Part shown: piece after piece, positions 13,545-23,959 of the stretch
How positions within the stretch are numbered: the first letter of the stretch is position 1
Layout: each line of letters opens with the position of its first letter
Assembly: GCA_036346395.1 (NCBI GenBank)
Contig: CM070594.1
Coordinates: 53,863,519 to 53,927,518 of the forward strand
DNA: 64,000 bases
From: Hsuehochloa calcarea
Lineage: Eukaryota; Streptophyta; Magnoliopsida; Poales; Poaceae
Direction: 5' to 3'
Made by a program: the position numbers and the translations under genes
Notes under the pieces: model-generated
The model's database searches: none
Told to the model about the DNA's origin: nothing
What the model saw: only the letters and a program-made list of their open reading frames with translations

Positions 13545-13800
13545 CTGCAAGGGTATTGGGGAGGAGGATGCGGCTAGGGGAGAAGGGGCTGGCACGGGCG
13601 ATGGGGAGATGCGGTGAGGGCAGCTTGGCCGAAGGGGGGCGGAGGCGGCCCGGGCGAAGGGGAAGAGGGGGCGATGTGGGCAAAGGGGGGAAGGGAGAAG
13701 GGGGCAGCGTGGGCAAAGGGGAGGAGAGGGCGGCAGAGGCGGAGGCGGCGTGGGCGAAGGGGAGGAGTCGAGGGGAAGGGGAGGGACCAGTCATGGGGCG
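13545..13800. repeat. G-rich low-complexity tract
   Basis: Repeated gggcgaagggg-type words in irregular tandem copies make the plus strand extremely G-rich. Several long open frames cross the tract on both strands, but they only reflect its composition. The G runs could form quadruplexes. Confidence 0.7.
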
Positions 13801-14826
13801 TAGCACGAGACATCGAACGTTAGGATCATCACTCCCTGCTACATTTGATGGCCACAATCGTGTAGGATTTGTACGAAATTACATAAAACAACGATGGGTT
13901 GTATGAAAATTGTTGGATGCCAAAACTGCAGGCTAGGACCTTGACGTGATTTCGAAAAACCGTGGGTTTTTTTTGGCAAACTCGGGGATGTGGGGGCTCC
14001 CAGAGGCCACTGATTCCTGCCACTTTAAGAAAGAAAATATTTCAGAATCACAAGGCATAGAAATAGAAGGTTTGTTTTCAGAAATACAAAGTTCTGATAA
14101 TGGGTATGATTTGCGCTGAATTTAAAATAATAAAACACCGAATGCCACAAAGAGAATTTCTCCCTTTCAGCAACATATTCACTAGAGATCTCAAATAAAT
14201 AAATAAAAAGCTACATATTTGCCAGAGGAGTCAGCCTCTCAGTGATGTAAATTGCATCCTAGGAATATGTAAATGATCATTCACAATTTATCTAAATTTC
14301 CATTATTGATCATATGTTAGCCAAATAGGATAAGTGGGCGACCTTCGTTCTTCTATAATGTCAATTTGTCAATGCATTCGGAAGATCAAGAAACTGAACA
14401 ATGATTGGACCAGCTTCCCAAGAATCACAGTGATTCAAATTTCAAACATGTAAGCAACTGTTGACATGATGTTCTTAAAGATTTCAGGCTATTAGGCACA
14501 TGTTATGATTCGGCAAAACAACAATCCATACATATCTCTTTATAGAACTCATCTGAGAAACCAGACATGAACTCATCTGAGAAACCAGACATAACACGGC
14601 AGACACTTTGAAACTCTTCATATTCAGGATTGTAGCATGCCATAAGAAAAGGGCTATACCTGCAAAAACATATTTGCAGACAAGGGAGGCATAGCTTGGC
14701 AAAATCGTGAAAAAAGAGTCTATGCACAGGGACTAAACGGCTAAACCTACCATCGTCTTTCCGCCCATTTCCATACCATGCACCGATTGGAACAAAGTCA
14801 AGGCTATCACCTAAGCCTTCCACATA

Positions 14827-17100
14827 GGGGGTGTTTGGGACAACTTCAGCTTCCGACTTTTGCCTGAAAAAGTCGAAAACCGTCCCAAACGGCTAACTTT
14901 CTTCCCCCGCTTTTCCCCGAAGCGGGAAGTCGTCACAACGTGTGGAAGTCGAAAGCCAGAAGCCAGCCGCGAGGTGCTTCCCGCAGCTTCCTCAGTTCCT
15001 CGTTCCGTAAATGCCCTAGAGGTTCAGTGCAAATTACCCCCTCGTACCTGTATAAAATCGCCGCATCCTCTTCCCCCCCTCCCCACCCATTGCGCGCGCG
15101 CGCGTGGTCGCTCCCAACCCTAGCGCGCTCGCCTGTGCTCCACCCTGCCCCACCGCCCTCCCGACCAGCAGCTCATTCCCTGATTGCTCGACCGCACCTC
15201 CGGCGTACCGCGCCCCCGAGCTCTACCTCCGACAATGACCGCACGCCTTCTCCCTCCTATGGCGGGCCGCGTCTCTGACCTACCGCGTGCCCGAGGTCTG
15301 CCTCCGACCAAGACCGCGCGTTGTCTCCCTCCAATGGCCGGTTGCGTGCTGCCCCTCTCCTCCAATCGGGCCCACCCCTTCGCTCTCCGGCCACCTCCGC
15401 CCGACCAGATCTGCCCTCCACGCTGTGCGTCTGGTCACCTCCACCGAGCCGCACGCCCGTGCCTCCAGCCATCTCCACCGAGCAGCCGGGTCACACCCCC
15501 TTCCTCCAACCCAAGGTACTTCCCCTTAAACTACTTGGTTTGTGGTTTTTGTTGTAGTTAAAGATGTGTTCAAAGTCAGTTCGATCGACACTCTTGATTG
15601 CACATAGACATGTCATTCTTCAGTGAATGCTCGATTTAGCCAGTATGCTTGATTTAGCATTAGTCCAGCACTACAACATGTTTTGATTAGTTGAGATGTC
15701 CATTTCTAGACAGCTTTATTGACTCATTGAAGTTAGATGCATTGTTGCCTAATTTCCATGATGTAGTTCGTATTTGCTGATATGCATGACACTCATAGAT
15801 GGATAAAGCACAAGCCTCGAACACTGCAACATGGGATGCATTCTCAAATGAAGTGTTCATTGATATCTGTGCGGAAGAGGTGCTAGCAAACAATAGACCC
15901 CTGCAATGTTTGAATAACAAAGGGTATCACAACCTTATGACCAAGTTCAAAGAATGCACTAATAGAGAGTACAATTCAAGAATCATTGGGACAGTTTGAA
16001 AATGGACTATTCCAATTGAAAAACATTGAAGCTCCATGCAACCGGGCTAGGCATAATATGACTGCAGCTGTTTTCACATCAGTACTTACATTGATTGATA
16101 AATATGACTTATATGGTCAAGTGGCATACCCAAAGCATCACAAACACTCTGAAGTTCCTGATGTTTATCATGTAGCAGAAAAAACGAAGGTATGTTATTC
16201 TGAGCACAAGAAACTGGTGGTTTTGTAAATGTGGCTTACTTCGAACAATTTGGTATGACCTTCTTCGGTGGTGGTTCTCAGGTTATGTGAATAGTTTCTT
16301 CTATCCTATTGAAAGAGGTGTTTAATTTTCACCACTCTTCCCTTCTTACCTTGCAAATGTCGTTCAATTATCATTTAGTTTTGTCTGTAATATGAACTGT
16401 GCATGATAAGTTGTTGGGCAGTTGCAGTTTTTGGGGTCGCAGCAACTTTCCTCTTGCACAAATCTGTCCCAATTTGCATTCCAATATGCAAAAATATCTT
16501 ATTTTCTAGTGCTTTGATGGTTCATATTTTCTCTGTCTTGTTTCTTCCACAATTTGCCTTTTCTCAGCCTGTTTCAATTGACCAGTTTTGTAATCGGGTG
16601 CTATTGCTTGTACTTGCAGGCTATATGCTTAAATTTTGCACTTCCAAGAGCAAATAACAATGAATTTAAACAAGTAAATGTCCCAAATAATTCCTCTCTG
16701 CAGAAAAGAGTAAATTTGATGGTGATTTCATTGATTTAGAGAAATGCAAATCAGAGGGGACGTTGGCACAATCAAGACCAGTTTTGTTGCTTAGCCAAAC
16801 TCAATGAAGCTTGTTATTCATTATGCAAACGTGAGTAAAGTTTTAAGAATTAATGATTAGAAATAGCTATAGGAATTAAACTTCAATATGGAAGAAGTTT
16901 GCTGTACAGTTTTTGTTTTTCTGTGCAATAATCCTTAACCAAATGTACCTTCTTGATAGATTCAATAAGAGTCATTTTTGCAAATGTGAGTTATTTTTGG
17001 TTTGATTTGTGCAAAGATGCTCTAGCAGTCGGTTCTACACGTCGGATATGTGATCCTAGAGAACTTTGAAGAGCCAGTTTTAGGGAAACTTTAGGGAAAG
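14827..17100 (+). mobile_element. DNA transposon remnant, left end with hairpin, Myb/SANT-type ORF
   Basis: The element opens exactly where the ligase homology stops, with GGGGGTGTTTGGGA. A subterminal hairpin follows: gacttttgcctgaaaaagtc, flanked by gtttggga and tcccaaac. Further in come a TATAAA at 15051, a C-rich leader, and a broken reading frame resembling the Myb/SANT-like proteins that accompany PIF/Harbinger transposons. A second copy of the same design starts at 43850. I could not see a matching right terminus or a DDE transposase, so the right border is approximate and the superfamily is inferred. Confidence 0.5.
15799..16228 (+). pseudogene. Myb/SANT-like DNA-binding protein, broken
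   Basis: An ATG at 15799 opens a frame reading ATWDAFSNEVFIDICAEEVL, then NNKGYHNLMTKFKECTNREY. This is the trihelix-like pattern (W..., CAEEV, GY-NLMTKF) of Myb/SANT-like proteins associated with plant Harbinger elements. The frame stops near 15999. The next expected block (QFENGLFQLKN, cf. Q-KN-W-QLKK) continues in another frame from about 15986, so a frameshift separates the two. The later residues up to 16228 (YDLYGQVAYPKHHKHSEVPD) are not recognised. In intact elements such proteins are thought to help the transposase bind the element ends. Here the protein is truncated and probably not functional. Confidence 0.55.
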
Positions 17101-17418
17101 TGAAACGTTGTAAATGTATGTCAGGTTGTAGTGGACCAGGTCCTCTTTTCATTGTGATCAACTGAATGTACTAGATTTCCATTGGTGTATGTGTTAAGTT
17201 GACGAATGTACAGTTCATTAGGAGCAGGAAATTCAGGCGGTGAATGTATAGTTATTGCCTAAATTTTTCACTTTGCTACTACAGCATCAGGTCCTCCATT
17301 TTGCTTCAGGTAGTACTTGTCAATAGTCCGGACATCTATCCAGTATCCACTAAGCAGCATGTTGCCATAACAGAAAATTTTCCAACTAATCTGTCAATCA
17401 GACATGCACACAGATATA
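17101..17418. other. No gene recognised
   Basis: Moderately AT-rich DNA with stop codons in all frames. It may belong to the transposon to its left. Confidence 0.3.
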
Positions 17419-17950
17419 TACAAAACCATATAAACAATAGAGGACTAAGCAGGAATTATGAGCCAAAAAACAATCAAACCTTGAACATGAAGCAGCAAGA
17501 CCAGGGCCGCGAAGCCCCGGACATCGACGCTTCTGTCGCAGGAGCAGAGCAGCGGGAACTTCTCGATCCGATCTGCAAACAAAGAAATCGAAATGAAGTG
17601 CGTAACGCAAGGTACTGAATCAACAAGAAGGCAGGGTACTGAATCTAGACAGAATGGGCAGGAAGCACAATATTGGAGCGAATCATTCCTAACTGAGCAA
17701 GGATATATCACCATACACACAATGACATACAAAACCATATAAACAATAGAGGACTAAGCAGGAATTATGAGACAAAAAAAAAATCAAACCTTTAACACGA
17801 AGCAACAAGACCAGGGCCGAGAAGCCCCGGACATCGACGCTTTTGTCGCAGGAGCACAGCAGCAGGAACTTGTCGAACCAATCTGCAAACAAAGAAATCA
17901 AAATGAAGTGAGTAACGCAGGGTACTGAATTCACAAGAAGGCAGGGTATT
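17419..17950 (-). repeat. Tandem duplication (~308 bp apart) of an exon-like fragment
   Basis: Blocks at about 17419-17645 and 17727-17950 match at high identity. On the minus strand each holds an exon-like stretch between a TTTGCAG acceptor and a GT donor, reading FLLLCSCDKSVDVRGFSALV in one frame. I do not recognise the protein. The simplest view is a captured gene fragment that was duplicated. It is not an intact gene. Confidence 0.65.
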
Positions 17951-18030
17951 GAATTCACAAGAAGGCAGGGTACTGAATCCACAAGATGACACCAAGCAGT
18001 CACAGAAGGCAGGGCACTGAATCCACGAGA
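17925..18030. repeat. Short tandem repeats of ~25-27 bp
   Basis: Three to four copies of a unit containing aagaaggcagggtactgaat occur in a row, with point differences. A single extra copy lies near 17620. Confidence 0.75.
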
Positions 18031-18139
18031 CCACATCTACGCACGTATAGGTAAAGCATTTTGTGACATAAAGATCAAAAGATCCAGCAGCAAACAGATG
18101 ATCGTAGACACTTTAAGGAACACGGCATGGCAAAAGGAC

Positions 18140-18780
18140 CCATATACTAACTAACTATCGATGTATAGCACAACACACAAATACAACCGGAGCAACTAAA
18201 ATCAAAGAACCGAGCAATCAAACAAAAGGAAGGGAAGGCACCCAGGCGGATTAATCGGGCACTGAAGAATTGAACAAAAAATGGACCAACTGGGCGGCGA
18301 CGCCTTAGAAAAAAGAGAAGCGGCGTACCGGACAGACGAACCGGGCGAGCAAGAGGAAGGGAAGCGACGTAGCCAAACGAAGCAGCGGTGGTGGCGTAGG
18401 AAGAAAGGGAAGCGCAGCCGGATGGCCGCGACGCAGAAAATAAGGGAAGGCAAACCCGGAACGGCGGCGCAGAAAAGAATGTCGCGGTGAAGTCTGACGA
18501 ACCTGGAGATGGCGATGTAGAAAGAAAGGTAAGGAACACACCTGAGTAGGACGATCGGGCAGAAAGAGTCGGCGAGACGGACGAAGAAGAACAAGCGAGG
18601 ACAAGTCGCGTGGCCGGGGCGTAGAGAAGAAGCGGAGCGACGCAATCGAGGAGGACGAATCGGGTGGGCGCGGCGTAGGAAGGAACCGGAGCGACGCAGT
18701 CGAGGAAGACGAACCGGGTGGCTGCGGCGGAAGTGAAGTGAAATGAAGTGAAGTGACGCACTCGAGAGAGGCCACGCACA
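18140..18780. repeat. Purine-rich low-complexity DNA with ~56-bp degenerate repeats
   Basis: Words such as ggagcgacgcagtcgaggaa and gacgaatcgggtggg recur about every 56 bases near 18600-18730. The long minus-strand open frames reflect this composition, with Ser/Phe/Arg-rich strings and no domain. Confidence 0.55.
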
Positions 18781-18879
18781 GCTCACAAAGAAGCATAGGA
18801 CACTGAGTCTATGGACAGCCAACGGCCCAACACCACTTAAGAGGCCCATAGGACGACAACCCAACATTAAGCGCAAAGA

Positions 18880-21800
18880 AACCGCAGACTACTGCAAGCT
18901 GTTTACCCGAAAATTTCTAGTAAATATTGTTATACACATTTATATAAAATATATACAACATAAAATAAATATGGTATATAGCTTAAGCGATTACAAAGTT
19001 CACATCATAAAGACCGACCGACCAAATGAAAGCTCAAGTATCAGATGTAGTCGTTGAATTATAATAACTTAGAAGCAAAAGTTGAGCGCACTCATCTAAA
19101 CCCTCAGGCAATCGAAAATGAATAAGACCTAGAAAGTTTTGTCCTTGTACCCCTGGTACCGGAGCGAAAAAGGTGTCGTCTGGTAACAGATCATCCTCAT
19201 CCTCTGAACAACAAATTAAGTAAAATTGAGTACATTGCATACTCAGTAAGACTTGTAGTGTATTGCAAAGTTTGTATATATATGCAAGGTTAATAAGAGA
19301 CGAGGATCTAACTATGAGTTATTTTCAACATTAAGCAAATTTTATTTGCAATATCAACATGTAGTATTTTGCAACAAAATTTTTAAAGAGTGGTTAAATA
19401 CTTAAGGAACAACAAGTATATAACTTAATACATAACTAATAGCAACCCTTCTTAGCTGCAATTAATATTTTATTCTCAGCCATAGACATGACAATCAATT
19501 CAAATGACAACAAATCATCATGTTCTTTTCACGATGAAACTGTTTTTGCAAAAGAAGATACTATACCCGATGTGGCTGCACAAAGCATTCTCATGACCTC
19601 GAGCACGACTATTTAAATAGATTTACACTCTGCAGAGGTGTACAACTTGATCCACAACATATACATTCTCTAGTTTGTTTGGTATTGATACCACCGCTTA
19701 CTATCCTTTGGTAAGGAGTCTAGAACACGCATCGAAACCTTTACATCATATAGTCATAACCTTGCACTAGCCCGGCGAATGAAAACCCTCATTTCGATCT
19801 CCGATACCTCCCATCAAAGTGAGATATTCACCGTTGTATCGACAAGTTTTATGCCAAACGCCTCGGTGAAGGAGCCCCTTCGAGCAAGCCTACTTGGTCA
19901 TGCTCGTACTACTGCAGCCTACCAACATGCAAGGCTAGTGTTTGACGACTTAATTATCCAAGGTCGTCCCATACCAGCACACGTGGTTGTACGCTTAGGC
20001 TTAGTTGGTCGCACTGGCGTTCGGTCCTTAATTGACCCGGGCGAGGATCCCCTTATCTATATCCGAGAAACCCTCTCATATTCATCAATTTATAATGTAA
20101 CCCGCCCGCACTAAATCTATGTTTTTTATTTTCATTTTTATACAAAAATAACAAAGGTAAGTCCTCTGGACCATTATTTCAAAACCTCCCAAAATTCATA
20201 TTTCGCGTTCCATTCATTTCCAATTTTTATACAGTACGACTAAGCGTTTGTGCGACATCCGCACTTGAATTTCCCAAATTGATATTAACTATTGCCTAAA
20301 CCAATACCTAATGGTTACAACAGTAAGGATAACAATATTTCAGGATCATGCATTGAATGGGAGTATAACTACCGATATCCCCAAATATAACAATTTTAAG
20401 CAAATATACACGCATGTATAGTAGATTTTGCAAAAAAAAAAAGTATAATAATTGAAATAATAGGATCAACATGGTCAAAGGGGGTGCTTGCCTTACTCTG
20501 GTTGCTTTGAATAAGAGGCTGGATGATCACTGTAAATTTCGCTCGAATAATTGATGTCTAATCAAAAGAGTCAGAAGCAAATTAAATATAGAAAAATAAT
20601 TTCAACAACAAAATCCAAATATTTTTGTATATTTAGATAGAGCATGATTTTAGATGAATTTAGAAAAAAATATTTATTTATTTTGGAGTTCGTATTCAAA
20701 AGTGATTAACAATTCAATTTGTTTCAGTTTTGAAAATCCAGAAATTATTAAAAGGGTGACGTCGAAAGCATATTATTTGATGTTTAAGCTTTCCAATAGG
20801 GAAAGCGTATTAAATATAGAAAGTGGATGGAGGATCGTTGTAAATTTCGTTCGAACAATCGACGTCTAATCAAAAGAGTCAGAAACAAATTAAATATAGA
20901 CAAATAATTTCAACATCAATAAAATCCAATTTTTTTGTATGTTCGGATAGAGCATGATTTTAGAAAAAATATTCATTTAATTTGGAGTTCGTATACAAAA
21001 GTTATAGGGAACTACTATAAGCTCACCAAAGTCCTTGCTTGCATCGGGGGATGGCCGGAGTAGCTTGACGACGTTGAGCAGCGGTGACACAGAGGAGACT
21101 CTTGGTGCTGGCATTCTACGGTGATGGAGAAGCTACAAAAAGCAAAACATTAGATTCCTAAGGTCCTAAGGATGGTGTGGATGCAAGGAATTTGACCAGC
21201 TTCGAGGAAGAATGAAAATGGTGGCGGCGTCCGTAGATGAGGGAGATGATGGTGATGCCCGGTTTCACTATGAGTTTGCTTGTGTTGAGTGAGGGGATTA
21301 GATGAAGGGGTGTCAGAACACATGATGACGCACTCGAGAGAGGTTCAAATCTTCTGAAATGGCAGGAATGCAGCGGCTCAGATCGGATGTACGCATTGGA
21401 GTTGAGGGAGACGATGGTGCTTTGGTGTTACACGGCTCCTGGAGCTGCGTTGAGCAAAGGGGAAGAATAAGTGATGGGCGAGGATCAAAACGACACGAGT
21501 GTTGTGGATGACGAAGCGCACCAGAGCGGCGGAGCTAAGGAGGCGTGCGTGTCTCGTTCTCAGCGAAGCAAAGCACGAGATACTCTGATTCTATGCGAGA
21601 ATCTAGAATGGTGAGATGAGGATCTCATGACATGGTGAGGAGCTTATATGCAGCCGTGAATGGTGAGAGAGAAGCGGCGAGAAAATGGCACGACGTACGG
21701 GTTTCTCGCGTCGGGCTTTGGTCTCGTCGTTCACGCGGGATAACAGCGCATCGATGGGGAAGCTAAATGGCCATTGCCAGGCGGAGGAGACGAGAGTGGT

Positions 21801-22080
21801 TGAGGCGTGAAAACAGTGGGCACGACGTAGCAAACCACGGGCGAGTGGCGGAGCGCGCTGGCACGCTGAGATGAAGCGGGTGGACGAAGGGTTTCGACAG
21901 GTGGGCCCAGTGTGTCAATGAGTGAGAGGAGCGGGGCTGGCGCGGGCTGGAGCGAAAATGACAAAATATTGATTGTATTTTCTATGAAATGGCAAACAAT
22001 GAATTACATTGTACATAGTGGCAAAGCATAGAACGCTGTTCTATTGGGTGGTAAATTATTAATTGTCCCTTATTACAACT
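18880..22080 (+). mobile_element. Non-coding LTR-like repeat DNA (remnant)
   Basis: No gene is present. Several phrases match the 3.1-kb LTR-like element at 44157-47258: gcacacgactattt with ctttggagagg or ctctgcagaggtgtacaa, caacatggtcaaag, and tagagcatgattttagatga with ttggagttcgta. The order is the same in both. A segment near 20531-20703 is repeated at 20838-21003, a ~170-bp duplication. The ends are not clear. I read it as an old LTR or non-autonomous element of a long-LTR grass family. Confidence 0.45.
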
Positions 22081-22535
22081 GCAAGGAAGCCTAGGATGCA
22101 GTTAACCAAGTACACATCAAACTACCAGCTAAAAAGCTCTTTTCGCACTGCAATGACACACCGAATTAGCGTGCTTTGGGTATAAGTAATAGAGCGAAAG
22201 AAAGTTCCTGCTAAGTTCTTGGATTTCATGTCATATGCCAACAATTGTAAATCTCTCGTCGTCTTGGGTCTTGATCATATTGACAAGGGCCAGGTTATCC
22301 GACTCGAGCACCACAAAGCGAAAGCCCTGTTGAACTACATGTTGTAGTCCATGTCATGTCTCTAGAGCTTCAACGGTGAAAATCATTTGAGATATTATCA
22401 TACCGCCACGTCTCCTCACCCTTCTATTCTAGCAAGCAAACATAAATGCGGGGACACTACGATCGAGATTACGCAAGAGGAGACACGGGAGGTTTTTTTA
22501 GATAGGTTCAAGTCTTCTCTGAAGAGAATAACAAC
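22081..22535. other. No gene recognised
   Basis: Mixed-composition DNA between the LTR-like remnant and gypsy A. No features are supported. Confidence 0.3.
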
Positions 22536-23273
22536 TGTTGTTGATTTAGTATCAATCTTACGAATGAATTATTCGGGGGTCTCCTAGATTAGAACTACGT
22601 AGAGAAGGACACCGGGATTTAAACAGGTTTAGGCCTTCTCCAGAGAGAATAATAACCCTACTCTGTGTTGTTGTATTAATTATGCTATTTATAATCAGAG
22701 AAAGAACTAATGCCTAATATCCCCCACCAGATCTACCCCAATGTCCAATGACTCTTGCCTTTATATAGCGCATGAAGAGGTGACAATTACTTCAGACCAA
22801 AAGACGCCTTAACACTTGATGAAATGCATCTGTTGGTGGAGGTTATTGTCAGGGAAATAACACCCCACATTGCCTGACAATTATCATTGTAGACAGAGGT
22901 AAAATACGTGCAGTTATCACAGAGGATAATAGCGTATATTAACTGTTCTGTATTGATTACAACACATAAGAGTCTATAATCGATTGGGCCCCACATATCT
23001 GGGGGCTTTGAGTATAGGGTGGTCTTATTTGATTTGGTAGTAGAAAGACTTATGACCTTAGATTGGTCGTAGAAAGGCTTACGACCATGAGCTAGTTGTA
23101 AAACATCCAACGACTATACAGGGTGGTCGTAGGATGGTTTACAACCGATTATCTTAAGCTTCTCCTTATAAACGATGAGGGGTATATCCAAGAACACCAT
23201 AGGGATATTGATATCTATAATAACAATTACAGATAAATAATTTAATTAATTGGGGATTATTAGATTCTCATCA
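22536..23273 (-). repeat. 3' LTR of gypsy A
   Basis: On the minus strand the LTR starts TGATGAGAATC at 23273, directly after a polypurine tract (gttgcggggctaga, 23287-23274), and ends near 22536. The length of about 738 bp agrees with the 723-bp LTR of gypsy B. It contains tandem ggtcgtag and cttacgacc words. Confidence 0.55.
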
Positions 23274-23764
23274 TCTAGCCCCGCAACTTCAAATGAAAAT
23301 AACTTACTTGCAAAAGGAGGTTGTAGAGTAGTGGTCGGAAGCAAAGTCTTTCTGACTGGTATTGTATTTGATCAGAAATAGACTTGATCAAAAAGATAAT
23401 TTCGCTTGAGTTGAAAATAAAATTCCTTTTTTTTCTACAAAGACAGGAAAAGAAACGCCAACCGTCTTTATTTATGAAAAACAACTTCTAAAGAGACGAT
23501 GACGCTTAGGTTTCCAACGATTTATTGGGAGCATATTCTAATAAAATTATATCCGTTGGACTTCCATCCTTATCCATTGAATTTTGCCGCAAGTTGATGG
23601 CTATAAATAACCATTAGAAGGGCGGAACTAAGGAAAACTCACTCGTAAACTTTCTATCTTTCCCTCTGCTTATTTTTAAAGTTCTCATCTTCAAACTCCT
23701 CAGGTTCAAGTAGACTTCTTTAGAAGAAATAGTTGGACATAAGTTCAAATGGGAAAAATTAGGG

Positions 23765-23959
23765 ATGGATATGAAGAAGTTATTCATCTTTGATGTTGTT
23801 AGAAGAACTTCTCCAAAACTTTTGTTGAAGTGGAACAGGGTAGCTGATGAACTGCAGTCCTTAAGAGAGAGATGTGAGATTTCTATCTTTAAAGCTTTTT
23901 ATGAGTGTGAACTCATATTGTGTGGATTTCATGGGGATATGTCCCAGATCTTAGGATGA
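23765..23959 (+). pseudogene. Start region of the antisense extra ORF of gypsy A (fragment)
   Basis: A 64-codon frame (MDMKKLFIFDVV ... GFHGDMSQIL) lies between the 3' LTR and the solo-LTR insertion. Its place and strand match the antisense frame of gypsy B, but I see no clear sequence match to the putative gypsy-type domain there. It is cut off by the insertion at 23960. Confidence 0.35.

Larger units (their letters stand above)
10060..14823 (-). pseudogene. DNA ligase 1 (ATP-dependent), 3' gene fragment, decayed and interrupted
   Basis: Four exon remnants of the C-terminal half of replicative DNA ligase 1, which seals nicks between Okazaki fragments, lie in order on the minus strand. Exon a (14823-14751) reads YVEGLGDSLDFVPIGAWYG. 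Exon b (14659-14532) reads YSPFLMACYNPEYEEFQSV, then CRVMSGFSDEF. Exon c (10735-10618) reads EFYSGEQILPKKPVYY and ends VWEIRG. Exon d (10285-10060) reads HHAVIGLVHPSRGIS, then FKAQTRKMEV. GT/AG borders with correct phase survive for several introns. Damage includes a 24-bp in-frame tandem duplication in exon b (MSGFSDEF twice) and an 8-bp insertion after RMP in exon d that shifts the frame. The catalytic lysine domain and all upstream exons are missing; the fragment ends at the transposon starting at 14827. The intron between b and c holds a SKIP35-like fragment. It cannot make an active ligase. Confidence 0.85.

Noticed and set aside
13556..13906. Long open frames on both strands in the G-rich tract
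   Set aside because: They are Gly/Arg/Lys or Pro/Leu strings created by low-complexity GC-rich DNA, with no domain or splice context.
15184..15561. 126-codon frame in C-rich DNA
   Set aside because: It lies in the leader of a DNA transposon, is low-complexity, and competing frames of similar length overlap it.
18147..18876. Minus-strand frames of 163-224 codons
   Set aside because: Composition-driven Ser/Phe/Arg-rich repeats. Three overlapping frames are equally open, so none is supported.
19034..20114. Small frames with plausible-looking peptides at 19034-19240 (minus) and 19779-20114 (plus)
   Set aside because: They fall inside LTR-like repeat DNA, and I recognise no family.
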